From contig NZ_JAGTJJ010000049.1 in assembly GCF_028435365.1 (NCBI RefSeq), positions 22,506 to 86,505 on the forward strand: DNA of 64,000 bases. The letters are read 5' to 3'. The notes under the pieces are model-generated. The model did not search any database, was not told the DNA's origin, and was given only the letters and a program-made list of their open reading frames with translations. This document shows, piece after piece, positions 16,062-25,624 of the stretch. The stretch comes from Polyangium jinanense. Lineage in GTDB: Bacteria > Myxococcota > Polyangia > Polyangiales > Polyangiaceae. A program made the translations under genes and the position numbers. Within the stretch, counting starts at the first letter, position 1. The number at the start of each line of letters is the position of its first letter.

Positions 16062-16855
16062 CGCGCGGGCGGCGGCGGCGTCGCGGCGGTTTTTTCCTTC
16101 AAGCACTTTTCCATCGCAGGCCCGAGCGACGCCGCGCCCGCCGGGAGAATGGGCGGCCCGTCCACGGGCGTCGCGCTCCGGCCGGAAAAACCGCCGAGCA
16201 TGATCATCGCCACGCGCCCGACGACCGTGGAGATCGGCATGCCGCGTCCGATTCCACCTTTCCAGCTCCGCGAGTCGTGGCTGTTCATTCGGTTGTCGCC
16301 GATGACGAACGCCTCGCCCGCGGGCACGACCCAGGGCCCCTGCACGGTCCCGCAAATCCCGCCCCGGCACGATTGCATCGCGCTGCAATCACTGTCCTTC
16401 TCGCACGTCTCCCCGAAGACGGGCCCGTCGAGCAGAACGCCGTAAGCGTGTTCGTCGAGCCATTCGATGAAAAGCTCGTACGTCCGCCCCTCCCAATCGT
16501 AGCGGCCCACGCGGCATTGCGGGACACGAAAGCCGTTGATGATGGGCCGCCCGTCCACGAACTCGATCCTGTCCCCCGGCATCCCGATCACCCGCTTCAT
16601 GAAGAGCTGATCCGGGTTCTCGGGGAACGGGAAGACGATCACGTCGCCGCGATGCACCTCGCCGCCCCGCAGCGCGGAGACGTAGTCGCCGGGCACGAGC
16701 GTGGGTACCATCGCCCCGGACGGGACCTTGTACACCTTGACCATCACGCGGAGCACGACGAAGGTCGCGACGAGGAGGCCCAGGATCACATAAGCCAAGA
16801 GCGCCGAGCGCTTCTTGCGGGCCGCCTCGTGGCGGGCCGGGGAGGAGTCGGACAT
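16058..16855 (-). CDS. lepB: Signal peptidase I
   Basis: 265 residues. One N-terminal membrane segment (about 17-38) precedes the catalytic Ser46 in VPSGAMVPTL (Ala where Ser is usual after the Gly). The general base is Lys87 in FMKRVIGMPGD, and the C-terminal box GDNRMNSHDSRSWG-like region is present. It cleaves Sec and Tat signal peptides at the outer face of the inner membrane. An insert with four Cys residues (CEKDSDC...CRGGIC) is unusual and could be disulfide-bonded in the periplasm. The C-terminus is Pro-rich. It is a single gene, divergent from the sigma factor and convergent with the MYXO-CTERM protein. Large myxobacterial genomes often have several lepB paralogues, so it need not be the housekeeping enzyme. 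Confidence 0.9.
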   Translation of the reverse strand: MSDSSPARHEAARKKRSALLAYVILGLLVATFVVLRVMVKVYKVPSGAMVPTLVPGDYVSALRGGEVHRGDVIVFPFPENPDQLFMKRVIGMPGDRIEFVDGRPIINGFRVPQCRVGRYDWEGRTYELFIEWLDEHAYGVLLDGPVFGETCEKDSDCSAMQSCRGGICGTVQGPWVVPAGEAFVIGDNRMNSHDSRSWKGGIGRGMPISTVVGRVAMIMLGGFSGRSATPVDGPPILPAGAASLGPAMEKCLKEKTAATPPPPAR

Positions 16856-16982
16856 GTTGGGCCCCTACCCCGATCCGCACCCGGCGAGAAGCCGCCCGAG
16901 ACGCCGCGCCGCCCCCGTACTTTTTTCTCTAAGAAACCTCCCGCCCCCTCGTTCTTCGAGAGAACGACTTCCGATCGCGCCC

Positions 16983-17510
16983 ATGCCGAGCGAACCGACG
17001 AGCCACTGGGTCCTTCTCGCGCTCTCGCGCTACGAGGCCCCTTTGCTCCGTTACGCCTCGGCGATCGTGGGATCCGCCCAGGCGGCCGACGTGGTGCAGG
17101 ACACGTTCCTGCGCTTGTGCAACCAGGACCGAGCGGCCGTGGAGCCGCACCTTCGGGCCTGGCTCTTCACGGTCTGCCGGAACCGGGCCCTCGATGTTCG
17201 GCGCGACAAACGACAGGTCGAGCCCGTGGCGGAGGTGGACGAGGTCATGGCGGACAATCAACCCGGGCCCTCGGAGGCCCTCGAGCGCCGGGAGGCGATG
17301 CGCCGCGTGCTCGGCGCGCTCGATACCCTGCCGGAACGACAACGCGAGGCGGTCCTGCTCAAATTCAGCGGCGACCTGAGCTACCAGGAGATCGCGGAGG
17401 TGCTCGGGACGAGCGTGTCGAACGTGGGATTCCTCTTGCATACGGCGCTGCGCGCGCTGCGCGAGCAGGTGGAGAAGAAGGACCGCGAAGCCGCGAGGAG
17501 GACCCGATGA
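16983..17510 (+). CDS. ECF-type RNA polymerase sigma factor
   Basis: 175 residues with both sigma regions. Region 2 is seen as YEAPLLRYASAIVGSAQAADVVQDTFLRLC...LRAWLFTVCRNRALDVRRDKR. Region 4 is seen as LDTLPERQREAVLLKFSGDLSYQEIAEVLGTSVSNVGFLLHTALRALRE, where the usual TVKSRL of the recognition helix is SNVGFL. The start at 16983 is the ATG nearest region 2. The stop overlaps the next gene by 4 bases (ATGA) with an excellent ribosome site, so the sigma factor and the anti-sigma/VWA protein are translated together. This is the normal layout for a sigma factor held at the membrane by its anti-sigma partner. Confidence 0.9.
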   Translation: MPSEPTSHWVLLALSRYEAPLLRYASAIVGSAQAADVVQDTFLRLCNQDRAAVEPHLRAWLFTVCRNRALDVRRDKRQVEPVAEVDEVMADNQPGPSEALERREAMRRVLGALDTLPERQREAVLLKFSGDLSYQEIAEVLGTSVSNVGFLLHTALRALREQVEKKDREAARRTR

Positions 17511-19510
17511 CGCTCTCGAAGGACGATCCGCGCCTGCTTTCGTACGTGCTCGGCGAGCTCGACGAGGCCGAATCGCGCGAAATCGAGGCGGCGATCGACG
17601 GTGATCCGGACATCCGCGCGGAGATCGACGCCCTGCGGATGACGGCGGAGATGCTGCGCGAAGGGCTCGCGGAGCGCGCGCCGAAGGCGCTTCCGGCAAA
17701 GCAACGAAAGGTGCTGGAGGAGGCCACGCGCGAGACGGAAACCCCCAAGGTGATGCCGCTCCGAAGGCGTTTTCTCCAGCCGATGTTGCTCGCGGCCGCC
17801 GCGGTCGCGCTCGTCGCGATTCCGCTCGGCGTGATGGTTCAACGCCGAAAAACCCTGCTCGCGGCGGAGCAAGCGATGAAAGACTTGGCGGCGTTCGAGG
17901 CTCCGCAGAAGGAGAAGGAAAAGACGACGGCGCCGCCCCCGAAAGACGACACGAAGATCGACGAGGCGACGCGGCGAGAGATCCTGAGAATGCTCCAGGA
18001 GGACCGGGCACGTCAGGGTGGCGAGGTTGCGGAGAGGATCCCGAAGCCCCGCAGGCTGACCGCGCGATCGAAGCCGAGGGCCGACGAGAACCCGTTCATC
18101 TACACGACGAGCATCGCACGTTCGACGTTCCCACTCGACATGGACACGGCCTCGTATTCGCTCGTCGAGCGGTACATCCGCGAGGCCGCGCGCAGGCCGA
18201 CGCCGGGCCTGGTGCGCGTCGACGAGCTCGTCAATGCGTTCCCCTACGAAGACCCGCCCCCGATCGGAGACGCGCCGCTCGCCGTCCGGGCCGAGGTCGA
18301 CGCGGCGCCGTGGAACCGTTCGCACAGGCTCGTGCGCCTCGCGCTGAAAACAGCGCCGTTCGATCCGTCGATCCGCCCCCAGACAAACCTGGTCTTCGTG
18401 ATCGACAAATCGCCCGGCTTCGCCAAGGATCCGGACAAACTGCCGCTGCTCCAGGCCGCCCTGCGCAGGCTGGTCTCGCGGCTCGACGAGCGGGATCGGC
18501 TGACGCTCCTCGCGTACGGAGACCCCTCCGAGGAGCCTCATCTGCCGCCGACGCCGGGCGACGACAAACCTCGGCTCCTCACCGCCATCGACAAGTTCGA
18601 GCCGAGCGTGACGGCCCCTTCCGGCGATTCCCTCGCGCGAGCCTTCAAGGAGGCGCAGGCGCATTTCGTCGCGGGCGGCGTGAACCGGGTCTTTCTGGCG
18701 ACGGACGCCCATTTCGTGGCGAATTCCGAGGAGGGCCGGCTCACGGCGCTCGTCCGCGAGAAGGCGGCTACGGGCATTTCGCTGTCGGCGCTCGGGTTCG
18801 GTCCGATGGATGGTCCGGCCGGACAAACCTTGAAGCGCCTGGCCGAGGAGGGCAAGGGGAGCTTCGCGGAGATCACGAGCCCGGACGACGCGCGCAAGGA
18901 GCTGGTCGACGAGGCCATGGGGACGCGCACGCCGATCGCGAGGGACGTGCGGGTCGAGGTCGATTTCGATCCGCTGTACGTGCGGTCGTTCCGGCTGATC
19001 GGGAACGAGGATCGGACGGGACCGGAGCGCGAGTTTTTGGATGCCTGGAAAGGCCCGGTCGATCTGTACGCCGGGCAAGGGGTGACCGCGCTCTACGAGC
19101 TCGAACCCAGGCCCGATACCTCGGGGGGCTCGGAGGCGCCGCGCGTGCCGTACCTGCTCACGCTGCGGGTCCATTACAAGGACATGTCGGGACAAACGAG
19201 CCAGGAGATCGAAGTGCCGCTCCGGGACGAATGGCATCGGGGGGGGAGCACGGATTTCTACTTCGCCGCGTCGGTGGCGGCGTTTGGCCTGCTGCTACGA
19301 GATTCGCCATTCAAGGGGAACCTGACGGTCGCGGACATCGCGGCGATGGCCAAGAAAAACCTCGGCACGGATCCCGGCGGGCACAGGGCCCGCTTCGTGA
19401 ACCTGCTCGAGCTCGCGGAGTTCACCCCCGGCCTGGCGCCCCGCCCGCAGGGCTCCGCGCCGCCGCGAAAGGGATGCGCCCCCGGGGATCCCCTCTGCAG
19501 TGAGCTTTGA
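17507..19510 (+). CDS. Anti-sigma-like/VWA (YfbK-type) membrane fusion protein
   Basis: 667 residues. Residues 1-55 (DPRLLSYVLGELDEAESREIEAAI) look like the N-terminal helical part of anti-sigma proteins. One membrane helix follows at about 90-108 and a charged linker after it. Then comes the YfbK/VWA_N block (NPFIYTTSIARSTFPLDMDTASYSLVERYI), a VWA domain and a DUF3520-like C-terminus. The MIDAS start reads DKSPG rather than DxSxS, so metal binding may be weakened or lost. GGAGG sits 5 bases before the ATG. Co-translation with the ECF sigma factor suggests the protein holds the sigma factor at the membrane and senses an envelope state through its periplasmic VWA part (inference). The fold assignments are good. 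Confidence 0.8.
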   Translation: MTLSKDDPRLLSYVLGELDEAESREIEAAIDGDPDIRAEIDALRMTAEMLREGLAERAPKALPAKQRKVLEEATRETETPKVMPLRRRFLQPMLLAAAAVALVAIPLGVMVQRRKTLLAAEQAMKDLAAFEAPQKEKEKTTAPPPKDDTKIDEATRREILRMLQEDRARQGGEVAERIPKPRRLTARSKPRADENPFIYTTSIARSTFPLDMDTASYSLVERYIREAARRPTPGLVRVDELVNAFPYEDPPPIGDAPLAVRAEVDAAPWNRSHRLVRLALKTAPFDPSIRPQTNLVFVIDKSPGFAKDPDKLPLLQAALRRLVSRLDERDRLTLLAYGDPSEEPHLPPTPGDDKPRLLTAIDKFEPSVTAPSGDSLARAFKEAQAHFVAGGVNRVFLATDAHFVANSEEGRLTALVREKAATGISLSALGFGPMDGPAGQTLKRLAEEGKGSFAEITSPDDARKELVDEAMGTRTPIARDVRVEVDFDPLYVRSFRLIGNEDRTGPEREFLDAWKGPVDLYAGQGVTALYELEPRPDTSGGSEAPRVPYLLTLRVHYKDMSGQTSQEIEVPLRDEWHRGGSTDFYFAASVAAFGLLLRDSPFKGNLTVADIAAMAKKNLGTDPGGHRARFVNLLELAEFTPGLAPRPQGSAPPRKGCAPGDPLCSEL

Positions 19511-19528
19511 TCCGTCCGGCGCCCTGGC

Positions 19529-21247
19529 TCAGCCCGCAACCGCGGGCTCGGGCTCGGCCGGGGGCACGGCGGCCGCCGGTTGCGCTGCCGCCGCGGCCGC
19601 AGCGTCCTCCATCACGCGCACCGCCGCGGCGTCCTCCTCGGCGAGGATCCGATCGCTCTCGCCGAGCGCGGCCTCGTGCGCGGCGATGACGCGCATCACG
19701 CGGCTCCGCGCGAGCGTGAGGAACATGATCCCGAGCAGGCCCCACACCGCCGACGCGACCACCGAGGCCACGACGAGCATTTCCTCACCGCTCGTCTCCA
19801 TCGCGCCGAGCGCGACGAAAACGTAGAGCGGCGACGGCGCGGCCACGATGAGCGCGCTGCGACCCGAGGGCGACGCGAAGATGCCCGCGATCGCCGCGAC
19901 GATCCACGGCCCCACGGCGACGAGGAAATGCACCGCGAGGAGCAAGACACGCGAGAGCAGCGCGGTGCTCGACCGCGCCCGCAAAAACGCGCCGAACCCC
20001 ACGGAGAACAGGTAAAACGAGCCCGCGTAGAGCACGACGATGAGGATCTGCAGGATCTTCAGCTTGGGGCTCGCGTTGTTCATCAGCGCGACGATCCCGG
20101 CCGCGACCGGCATCAAAAACGCAACCGCGGCCCCGCCGAGCTGCATCACCGATGTGCCGAGGATGCCCGGCCCGAGCAGCCTCCGCAGCCGGCCCGCGCC
20201 CTGCCGATCCCAGTGCAATCGCACGCGCCGCGAGGGCCCGAGCGAGTCGCCGAGGAAGAGGTAGACCGAGATCATCAGGAAGACGAGCAGCACGCAGATG
20301 CCCGCGACCGCGGCCTCGAGCTCGTCGTACGCGTCGACCGCGGCGACCGGCGCAGCCGTGCAGAGCGCGAAGACCGGCGCGGACACGAGGAACCAACGCT
20401 TGAGGCCCGTCGAGCGATCGTCCGTGATGCTCGTGAGGTTCGCAATCGTGACCTCGTAGAGGAACCACGCAGGCAGCGCCGTCGCCACGATCGGAAGGAG
20501 GATCAAGCAGAGGACGTACGTGAGATCAAAGGGCGCACGCGCGTACGCCGTCGGCAGCCAGATCGGCGGGCCGTCCGGCACGCCCGACCAGGCGTGATGC
20601 GCGGGGATCGAAAGCCCCACACCGAGCCAGCCGTAGACGTTGAGCGAGACGATCACCGCGCAGATCAACGTGACCACGAGCGCGGCGCGCAGGCTGTTCA
20701 TCTTCGAGCTCACCGCGAGCCCGAAGGCGACCGCGAGGCCCGCGATGAGGAACAAGAAGCCGAACGCGACGATCGTCTCCGTCGCGGTGACGCCGCCGAA
20801 CAGGAACGGCAGCGCGCCGACGGGCGCGAGCATCACCACGTACATGCTGATCGACGTGTACGCGGCGAGGAACTTTCCGCGCGCGATCACCTCGGGGCGC
20901 AGGCCCGTGAGGATCACGGCTTCCCAGGTGCGCCCCTCGCGCTCCGAGGCGATCGCGTTCGCCGCGACCGCGGGCCCGACGAACGTGACCACGAAGTACG
21001 CGAGCGAGAAGAAGACCTGGAAGAGGACGTACCCCGTGGTCGCTGGGCTCTCGTTGATCGAGACGAGGCCGCCGATCGAGGCGATCGCCAGCGTGGCCAG
21101 GATCGACAGCACGCAGAGGATGATCGGTGTGCGGACGAGCCGCGCGGACTGGCGGAGCTCGCGGATCCAGATGGGGTTCGGATCGTCGAGCAGGCGGCGC
21201 AGGCGCGAGGTGCCCGCGGCCGTTGCGGTTCCGGTCTGCGCGCTCAT
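19529..21247 (-). CDS. ABC exporter permease
   Basis: 572 residues with about a dozen hydrophobic helices in two halves. The N-terminal part resembles ABC-2 type permeases (NPIWIRELRQSARLVRTP... then EREGRTWEAVILTGLRPEVIARGKFLAAY), as found in gliding/NosY-like exporters. The C-terminal tail is cytoplasmic and Ala/Glu-rich. Its start overlaps the ATPase stop by 4 bases, so it is the membrane partner of that ATPase. It is the last gene of the 27475-19529 operon. The substrate is not evident. ABC-2 permeases next to MoxR genes recur in bacterial genomes and may export envelope components. Confidence 0.85.
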   Translation of the reverse strand: MSAQTGTATAAGTSRLRRLLDDPNPIWIRELRQSARLVRTPIILCVLSILATLAIASIGGLVSINESPATTGYVLFQVFFSLAYFVVTFVGPAVAANAIASEREGRTWEAVILTGLRPEVIARGKFLAAYTSISMYVVMLAPVGALPFLFGGVTATETIVAFGFLFLIAGLAVAFGLAVSSKMNSLRAALVVTLICAVIVSLNVYGWLGVGLSIPAHHAWSGVPDGPPIWLPTAYARAPFDLTYVLCLILLPIVATALPAWFLYEVTIANLTSITDDRSTGLKRWFLVSAPVFALCTAAPVAAVDAYDELEAAVAGICVLLVFLMISVYLFLGDSLGPSRRVRLHWDRQGAGRLRRLLGPGILGTSVMQLGGAAVAFLMPVAAGIVALMNNASPKLKILQILIVVLYAGSFYLFSVGFGAFLRARSSTALLSRVLLLAVHFLVAVGPWIVAAIAGIFASPSGRSALIVAAPSPLYVFVALGAMETSGEEMLVVASVVASAVWGLLGIMFLTLARSRVMRVIAAHEAALGESDRILAEEDAAAVRVMEDAAAAAAAQPAAAVPPAEPEPAVAG

Positions 21248-22473
21248 TGGACGTCTCCGCGCGTGACCTCGAGGAAGATGCGCTCGAGCTCGTTCCTCTC
21301 CGGCTCCACGCCCACGATGCCGATGTTGCGGTGCACGAGGTGGGTCACCATCTCCGCGATCTTCGTCTCCGTGCCCTGGTAGCCCACGTGCACGACGCCC
21401 CCGATGACGCTGACCTCGACGATCCCGGGCCCGCCGCGCAGGAAGTACGCGGCCGCCTCGGGATTGCCGAGGACACGCAGTTTCACCCGACGAACGTTTG
21501 GCGTGGGCGGGATCGGCGCCGGCACGTGCGGCTGCGGCGGGGCCACGGGTGCGCTCGGATCCATCGCGGGCACGGGGGCGCTGATCGCGGGTGCGTGCTG
21601 CGGCGCGCCTGCCATCACGGGCGAAGCGGGCGCGCCTTGCGCGGGCACGAGCGCGCGCACGCCCGGCGGCACGTACCGCGGCGGCGGCGCGTGACCGTGC
21701 GCCTCGGCCGCGCGGATCGCTTCGAGCCGCGCCGAGATCTCGTGGATGGGACCTGCGACGACGAGACGGCCGCGCTCGAGGATGCCGATCGAGGTGCAGA
21801 CGTCGCTGAGCTCCGTGAGGATGTGCGACGAGAGGAAGATCGTCTTGCCGAGGCCACGCAGCTCCAGCAAGAGATCACGGATCTCGATGCGGGCGCGCGG
21901 ATCGAGATCACTCGCCGGTTCGTCGAGGATGAGCACCTTCGGGTCGTGCAGGAGGATGCGCGCGAGCTGAAGCCGTTGCTTCATGCCCTTCGACATCTCG
22001 GCGACGAGCCGATCCTGCAGCTTGCCGAGGTCCGTCAGCTCGAGGACCGCGTCGACCACGCTGATCGAGGGCACGCGGAACGAGTCCGCGAAGAACTCGA
22101 GGTACTCGCGCACCGTGATGCGATCGTAGACGCCCGCGTGATCCGGCATGTAGCCGATCACCTTGCGCACGGCGTCGGGGTCGAGCGTGACGTCGATCCC
22201 GTCGATCTCCACGCGCCCGGCCATCGGCTCGAGCAGCGTGGCCATCACGCGGATCGTCGTGGTTTTTCCGGCGCCGTTCGGCCCGATGAAGCCGAAGATC
22301 TCGCCCGCGCCGACGTCGAAGGTCACGTCGCGCAGGACGTCGCGGTTCGCGAAGCGGTGCCAGAGGTGGCGCACGCGGATCGTCGGCGGCGCGGGCGTGA
22401 CGAGCGCAGGCGGCTCGACCGCGGTCGCGGGTGATCGCTCCCAGGTCTCGGGCGTTGCGACGGGCTCGCTCAC
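21244..22473 (-). CDS. ABC transporter ATP-binding protein
   Basis: 409 residues. The ABC domain occupies about residues 30-260: Walker A GPNGAGKTTT, Q-loop region YMPDHAGVYDRITV, a variant signature MSKGMKQRL, Walker B VLILDEPASDLDP (Ser-Asp where Thr-x-Gly is common) and the H-loop SSHIL. The C-terminal third is a Pro/Ala-rich linker and a small beta domain (PNVRRVKLRVLGNPEAAAYFLRGG...) like the regulatory extension of ABC-2 ATPases. It energises the permease encoded immediately downstream (4-base overlap). Its own start overlaps the stop of the large membrane protein by 4 bases, so three genes are translationally coupled. Confidence 0.9.
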   Translation of the reverse strand: MSEPVATPETWERSPATAVEPPALVTPAPPTIRVRHLWHRFANRDVLRDVTFDVGAGEIFGFIGPNGAGKTTTIRVMATLLEPMAGRVEIDGIDVTLDPDAVRKVIGYMPDHAGVYDRITVREYLEFFADSFRVPSISVVDAVLELTDLGKLQDRLVAEMSKGMKQRLQLARILLHDPKVLILDEPASDLDPRARIEIRDLLLELRGLGKTIFLSSHILTELSDVCTSIGILERGRLVVAGPIHEISARLEAIRAAEAHGHAPPPRYVPPGVRALVPAQGAPASPVMAGAPQHAPAISAPVPAMDPSAPVAPPQPHVPAPIPPTPNVRRVKLRVLGNPEAAAYFLRGGPGIVEVSVIGGVVHVGYQGTETKIAEMVTHLVHRNIGIVGVEPERNELERIFLEVTRGDVQ

Positions 22474-24572
22474 GGCCGACCTCCGTATCCGACGACCCGC
22501 ACGAGAAGCCGATCCCGCTCGAGCTTGAGGCCCGCGTCCGAGGTCTTGCCCTCACCGCCGTCGAGCTGACCGAGAAGCACCGGCACGTCCTCGGGGAACC
22601 AGTCCACGAGCCCGCCCGAGCTGCCCTCGACGGCGAGCCACGCCTCGCCGAGCCCGGGCGCGTCGGCGTTGATCAAGGTGCCCAGGTAGTGCCCGGCGAG
22701 CGGATGAAGATCCAACGATCCCGCGCGCCGCGTGCCGCCGATCTGCCGGACCCAGGTCGTCCCTTGGGGCGACGCCTTCACGTCCTTGCCCGCGCTCGCG
22801 AGCACCCGCTCGCCGTCCTTGATCATCGGGAAATACCGCGGCTCTAGGCCCGGCAAGACGAGCACCGCGGCCCGCAGATCGTGGCCGCTCCGGTTCGTCA
22901 CGGCCGTGTCCTTCTCGCCCTCGCGCACGATCGAGATCCCCTCGCCGACATCGGCGAACCCGTCCTCGCGGACGACCACGGTTTGCCAGGGCAAGAGCGC
23001 GAGATCGACGAGGCGCGCGCCGTCGCGATCGACGAGCATGTGATCGTCGATCGTCGCGGGCGCGGCCACGACCGCGGTGGTGACCACGCTCGACCCGTCA
23101 CTCGTGCGAACGGTGAGATCCTTCGACCGTGGCGTGAAGAAGCCACGCCACCGCCGCGCCGTGCCCTTCGTCATGCCCGCGCCAGCCTCGACGAGCGTGA
23201 GGTGGCGCGACCGGCCCGAGAGGCCCTTCGCGGCGAGGCCGATGAGCACGACCGCGAAGAACGCGATCGCCGAGAGGATCGGCAGCCACACGAGCGCGCG
23301 CAGGGGTTTGCCCTTGCTCCCGTGCATCGTGAAGTTCACCGGTCCCGCGAGGACCGCGTAGACGATGAGCAGGAGCGCGGCGACCGCGATCCCCCAGCGC
23401 GAGCTCTCGTTCGGATCGAGCTCCTGCCGCACGCGATCGAGATCCACGGTGCCGGGCGAGCCGCCCTGGCGGTAGACGATCGAACTCTTCCGATCGAAGG
23501 CCCTGCGCGTGAGATCGAGCACGCGCGCCTGTGCCCAAGGGTCGTCGACCGCGGGCTTGCGCGTGGGATCAAAGGCGAGCAGGTGAAACTCGCCGAGTCC
23601 GTACGTCGCCGAGGCCCCGTAGCGGCTCCCGTGCAGGTTGCCGCCGGAGAAGCCGGCGAGCGTCTTTGCGACCTCCTCGTTCGCCGCTTCGGCGAAGGGG
23701 ATCGACTTCGTGGCGTTCGAGGGCGCCGAAGGCAGGACGAGCTCCCGCAGCGTCTCGGAGTGCACCGATGTCTGCGCGATCTCGCCGCCCGCGAACGCGG
23801 CGAGGAGGGGGCTCCGGAGGTCCTCGGGGCGCGCGAGCGCGACCGCGAGCGTGCCACCGGCGAGGACGTATCCGCTCAGCGCTTCGAGCTCGGCCGCGCC
23901 GATCTTCACGAGCGTGTCCGAGCGCAGGAGCACGGCGGACGCGGGCGCGTAGAGCGCGGCGCGATCGGGCAGGATCGGATCTCCCGTCACCGGATCGAAG
24001 CGCGGCGCGCCCACCTTGAGCTGCGGCCCCGTGCCGTACGCGCCGTAGCCGCCCCACGGCGAGAACAGCGGCGAGATCGAGGCGTCATGGAGCGCGCCTT
24101 TGAGCCGCGACGTCTCGCTCACGTCGAGCAGGAAGACCTCCTGCATGTTCGTCACGGCCGCCGTGTGGCTGCCGAGCACCACGCCCGCGTCGTCCCGTGC
24201 GACGACGTTGGTCTCGCCGTACACGGCTCCATGCGTCGGCAGCCGGACGACCACGCTCGTCCCCGCGCCGACGACGAACGGCGCCGTCGCGCGAAAGCGC
24301 ATCTGGTCCGAGTGCAGCCGGCTCAGAACCTCGACCTCGCCGCGCAGCGGCTTCGCCTCGTTGTTCTGCACCCGCACGAGGAACCCGCTCCAGCCCGCGG
24401 GCGTCGGCGAGGTCGAGCCGAGCAGCGGCGCGACCTCGAAGGACACGTTCGCACGCCCCGGCGGGGGCACCTCCGCGATGGACGTCGCGGCGCTCGTCTG
24501 CGCGGGCTCGGCGTGCGTCGCGACCGGCGCGAGCGCGAGGATCGGGACCAGAGAGAGCGCGCGGAGCCTCAT
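22470..24572 (-). CDS. Large membrane protein of MoxR/ABC operon
   Basis: 700 residues with a signal peptide (ending near ATHAEP), a long periplasmic part of mostly beta character, two adjacent membrane helices at about 387-445 (WGIAVAALLLIVYAVLAGP and LVWLPILSAIAFFAVVLIG), and a further C-terminal domain. I do not recognise a named family. The overall shape is like the membrane proteins that accompany MoxR/DUF58/VWA clusters and ABC-2 exporters (GldG-like in layout). It overlaps the genes on both sides by 4 bases, so it is almost certainly a component of the same machine as the MoxR ATPase and ABC exporter. It has no catalytic motif. Confidence 0.7.
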   Translation of the reverse strand: MRLRALSLVPILALAPVATHAEPAQTSAATSIAEVPPPGRANVSFEVAPLLGSTSPTPAGWSGFLVRVQNNEAKPLRGEVEVLSRLHSDQMRFRATAPFVVGAGTSVVVRLPTHGAVYGETNVVARDDAGVVLGSHTAAVTNMQEVFLLDVSETSRLKGALHDASISPLFSPWGGYGAYGTGPQLKVGAPRFDPVTGDPILPDRAALYAPASAVLLRSDTLVKIGAAELEALSGYVLAGGTLAVALARPEDLRSPLLAAFAGGEIAQTSVHSETLRELVLPSAPSNATKSIPFAEAANEEVAKTLAGFSGGNLHGSRYGASATYGLGEFHLLAFDPTRKPAVDDPWAQARVLDLTRRAFDRKSSIVYRQGGSPGTVDLDRVRQELDPNESSRWGIAVAALLLIVYAVLAGPVNFTMHGSKGKPLRALVWLPILSAIAFFAVVLIGLAAKGLSGRSRHLTLVEAGAGMTKGTARRWRGFFTPRSKDLTVRTSDGSSVVTTAVVAAPATIDDHMLVDRDGARLVDLALLPWQTVVVREDGFADVGEGISIVREGEKDTAVTNRSGHDLRAAVLVLPGLEPRYFPMIKDGERVLASAGKDVKASPQGTTWVRQIGGTRRAGSLDLHPLAGHYLGTLINADAPGLGEAWLAVEGSSGGLVDWFPEDVPVLLGQLDGGEGKTSDAGLKLERDRLLVRVVGYGGRP

Positions 24573-25594
24573 CGACGGATCGCCTGCTCCACGTTCTCCG
24601 GCCGGGCGGGCACGCTCTCGACAAGCGCGTCGACCACCTGATCGGTCGTGACCCCATCGGCCTCGCCCTCGAAGGATCGGATCAGGCGGTGGCGCAGGAC
24701 GGGCTTGGCAACGCGCTGCACATCGCCGAACGACACGTGCGCGCGCCCTTCGAGCACGCTCACGGCCTTGGCCGCGAGCACGAGCGACTGCGCGCCGCGC
24801 ACGCCCGCGCCGTAGCGGATCGCGCGCCGCACGAGATCGGGCGCGCCTTGTGTCGTGGGATCACTCGCGCGGACGAGGCGCGAGGCGAAGCGCATGATCG
24901 GCTCGGCCACGGCGACGTCGCGGCACGCCGAGCGGATCGCGAGCACCTCGTCGCGATCGAGCACGCGCGGCGGCGCGTCCTTCGGCTGGCCCGTCGTGCG
25001 CGCGAGGATCTCGGTCATCTCGTCCTCGGTCGGGCTCGGCACCATCACTTTGAGCAGAAATCGATCGAGCTGCGCTTCCGGCAGCGGGTACGTCCCTTCC
25101 ATCTCGATCGGGTTCTCCGTGGCGAGCACGAAGAACGGCTCTTCCATCGCGTGCCGCACGCCGCCGATCGTGCACGCGTGCTCCTGCATCGCTTCGAGCA
25201 GCGAGCTCTGCGTCTTTGGCGTCGCGCGGTTGATCTCGTCCGCGAGCACGACCTGGCCGAAGATCGGCCCCTTGTGCAGGGCGAAGTGCCTCGATCCGTC
25301 GGCCGACGTCACGAGGATGTTCGTGCCCGTCACGTCGCTCGGCATGAGGTCGGGCGTGAACTGGATGCGCGAGAACTTCAGGTCGAGACAGCTCGCGATC
25401 GTGCGCACGAGCAGCGTCTTGCCGAGCCCGGGCGCGCCTTCGAGCAGCACGTGTCCGCCGGCCACGAGGCCCCAGAGCGCCTGCTCCACGACCTCGCCCT
25501 GGCCCACGATCACCTGCCCGATCGCGTCCTTGAGGCGCGCGCTCGCCTCGCGGGCCCGCTCGAGCCTTTTTTGAAAGTCGCCCGTCGTCGTCAT
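24569..25594 (-). CDS. MoxR family AAA+ ATPase
   Basis: 341 residues. Walker A GAPGLGKT, Walker B VVLADEINRATPKTQSSLLEAMQE, sensor region ATENPIEMEGTYPLPEAQLDRF and the C-terminal lid are all present, so this is a complete MoxR-type ATPase. MoxR proteins are chaperone-like and act with DUF58 and VWA proteins in maturation of envelope or metal-containing complexes. The neighbours here are a coiled-coil membrane protein (31 bases upstream), a large membrane protein (4-base overlap) and an ABC exporter. The DUF58/VWA partners expected next to it are absent; a DUF58/BatA pair exists at 1-2350 on the same strand. Confidence 0.9.
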   Translation of the reverse strand: MTTTGDFQKRLERAREASARLKDAIGQVIVGQGEVVEQALWGLVAGGHVLLEGAPGLGKTLLVRTIASCLDLKFSRIQFTPDLMPSDVTGTNILVTSADGSRHFALHKGPIFGQVVLADEINRATPKTQSSLLEAMQEHACTIGGVRHAMEEPFFVLATENPIEMEGTYPLPEAQLDRFLLKVMVPSPTEDEMTEILARTTGQPKDAPPRVLDRDEVLAIRSACRDVAVAEPIMRFASRLVRASDPTTQGAPDLVRRAIRYGAGVRGAQSLVLAAKAVSVLEGRAHVSFGDVQRVAKPVLRHRLIRSFEGEADGVTTDQVVDALVESVPARPENVEQAIRR

Positions 25595-25624
25595 GCCAGC
25601 GCGCAGCGTACTCGCGCTCTGCCG

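Noticed and set aside
17381..19237. Open frame antisense to the anti-sigma/VWA gene
   Set aside because: Composition is Arg/Leu/Glu-biased and no motif is visible. The plus strand has a clear VWA protein with a ribosome site.
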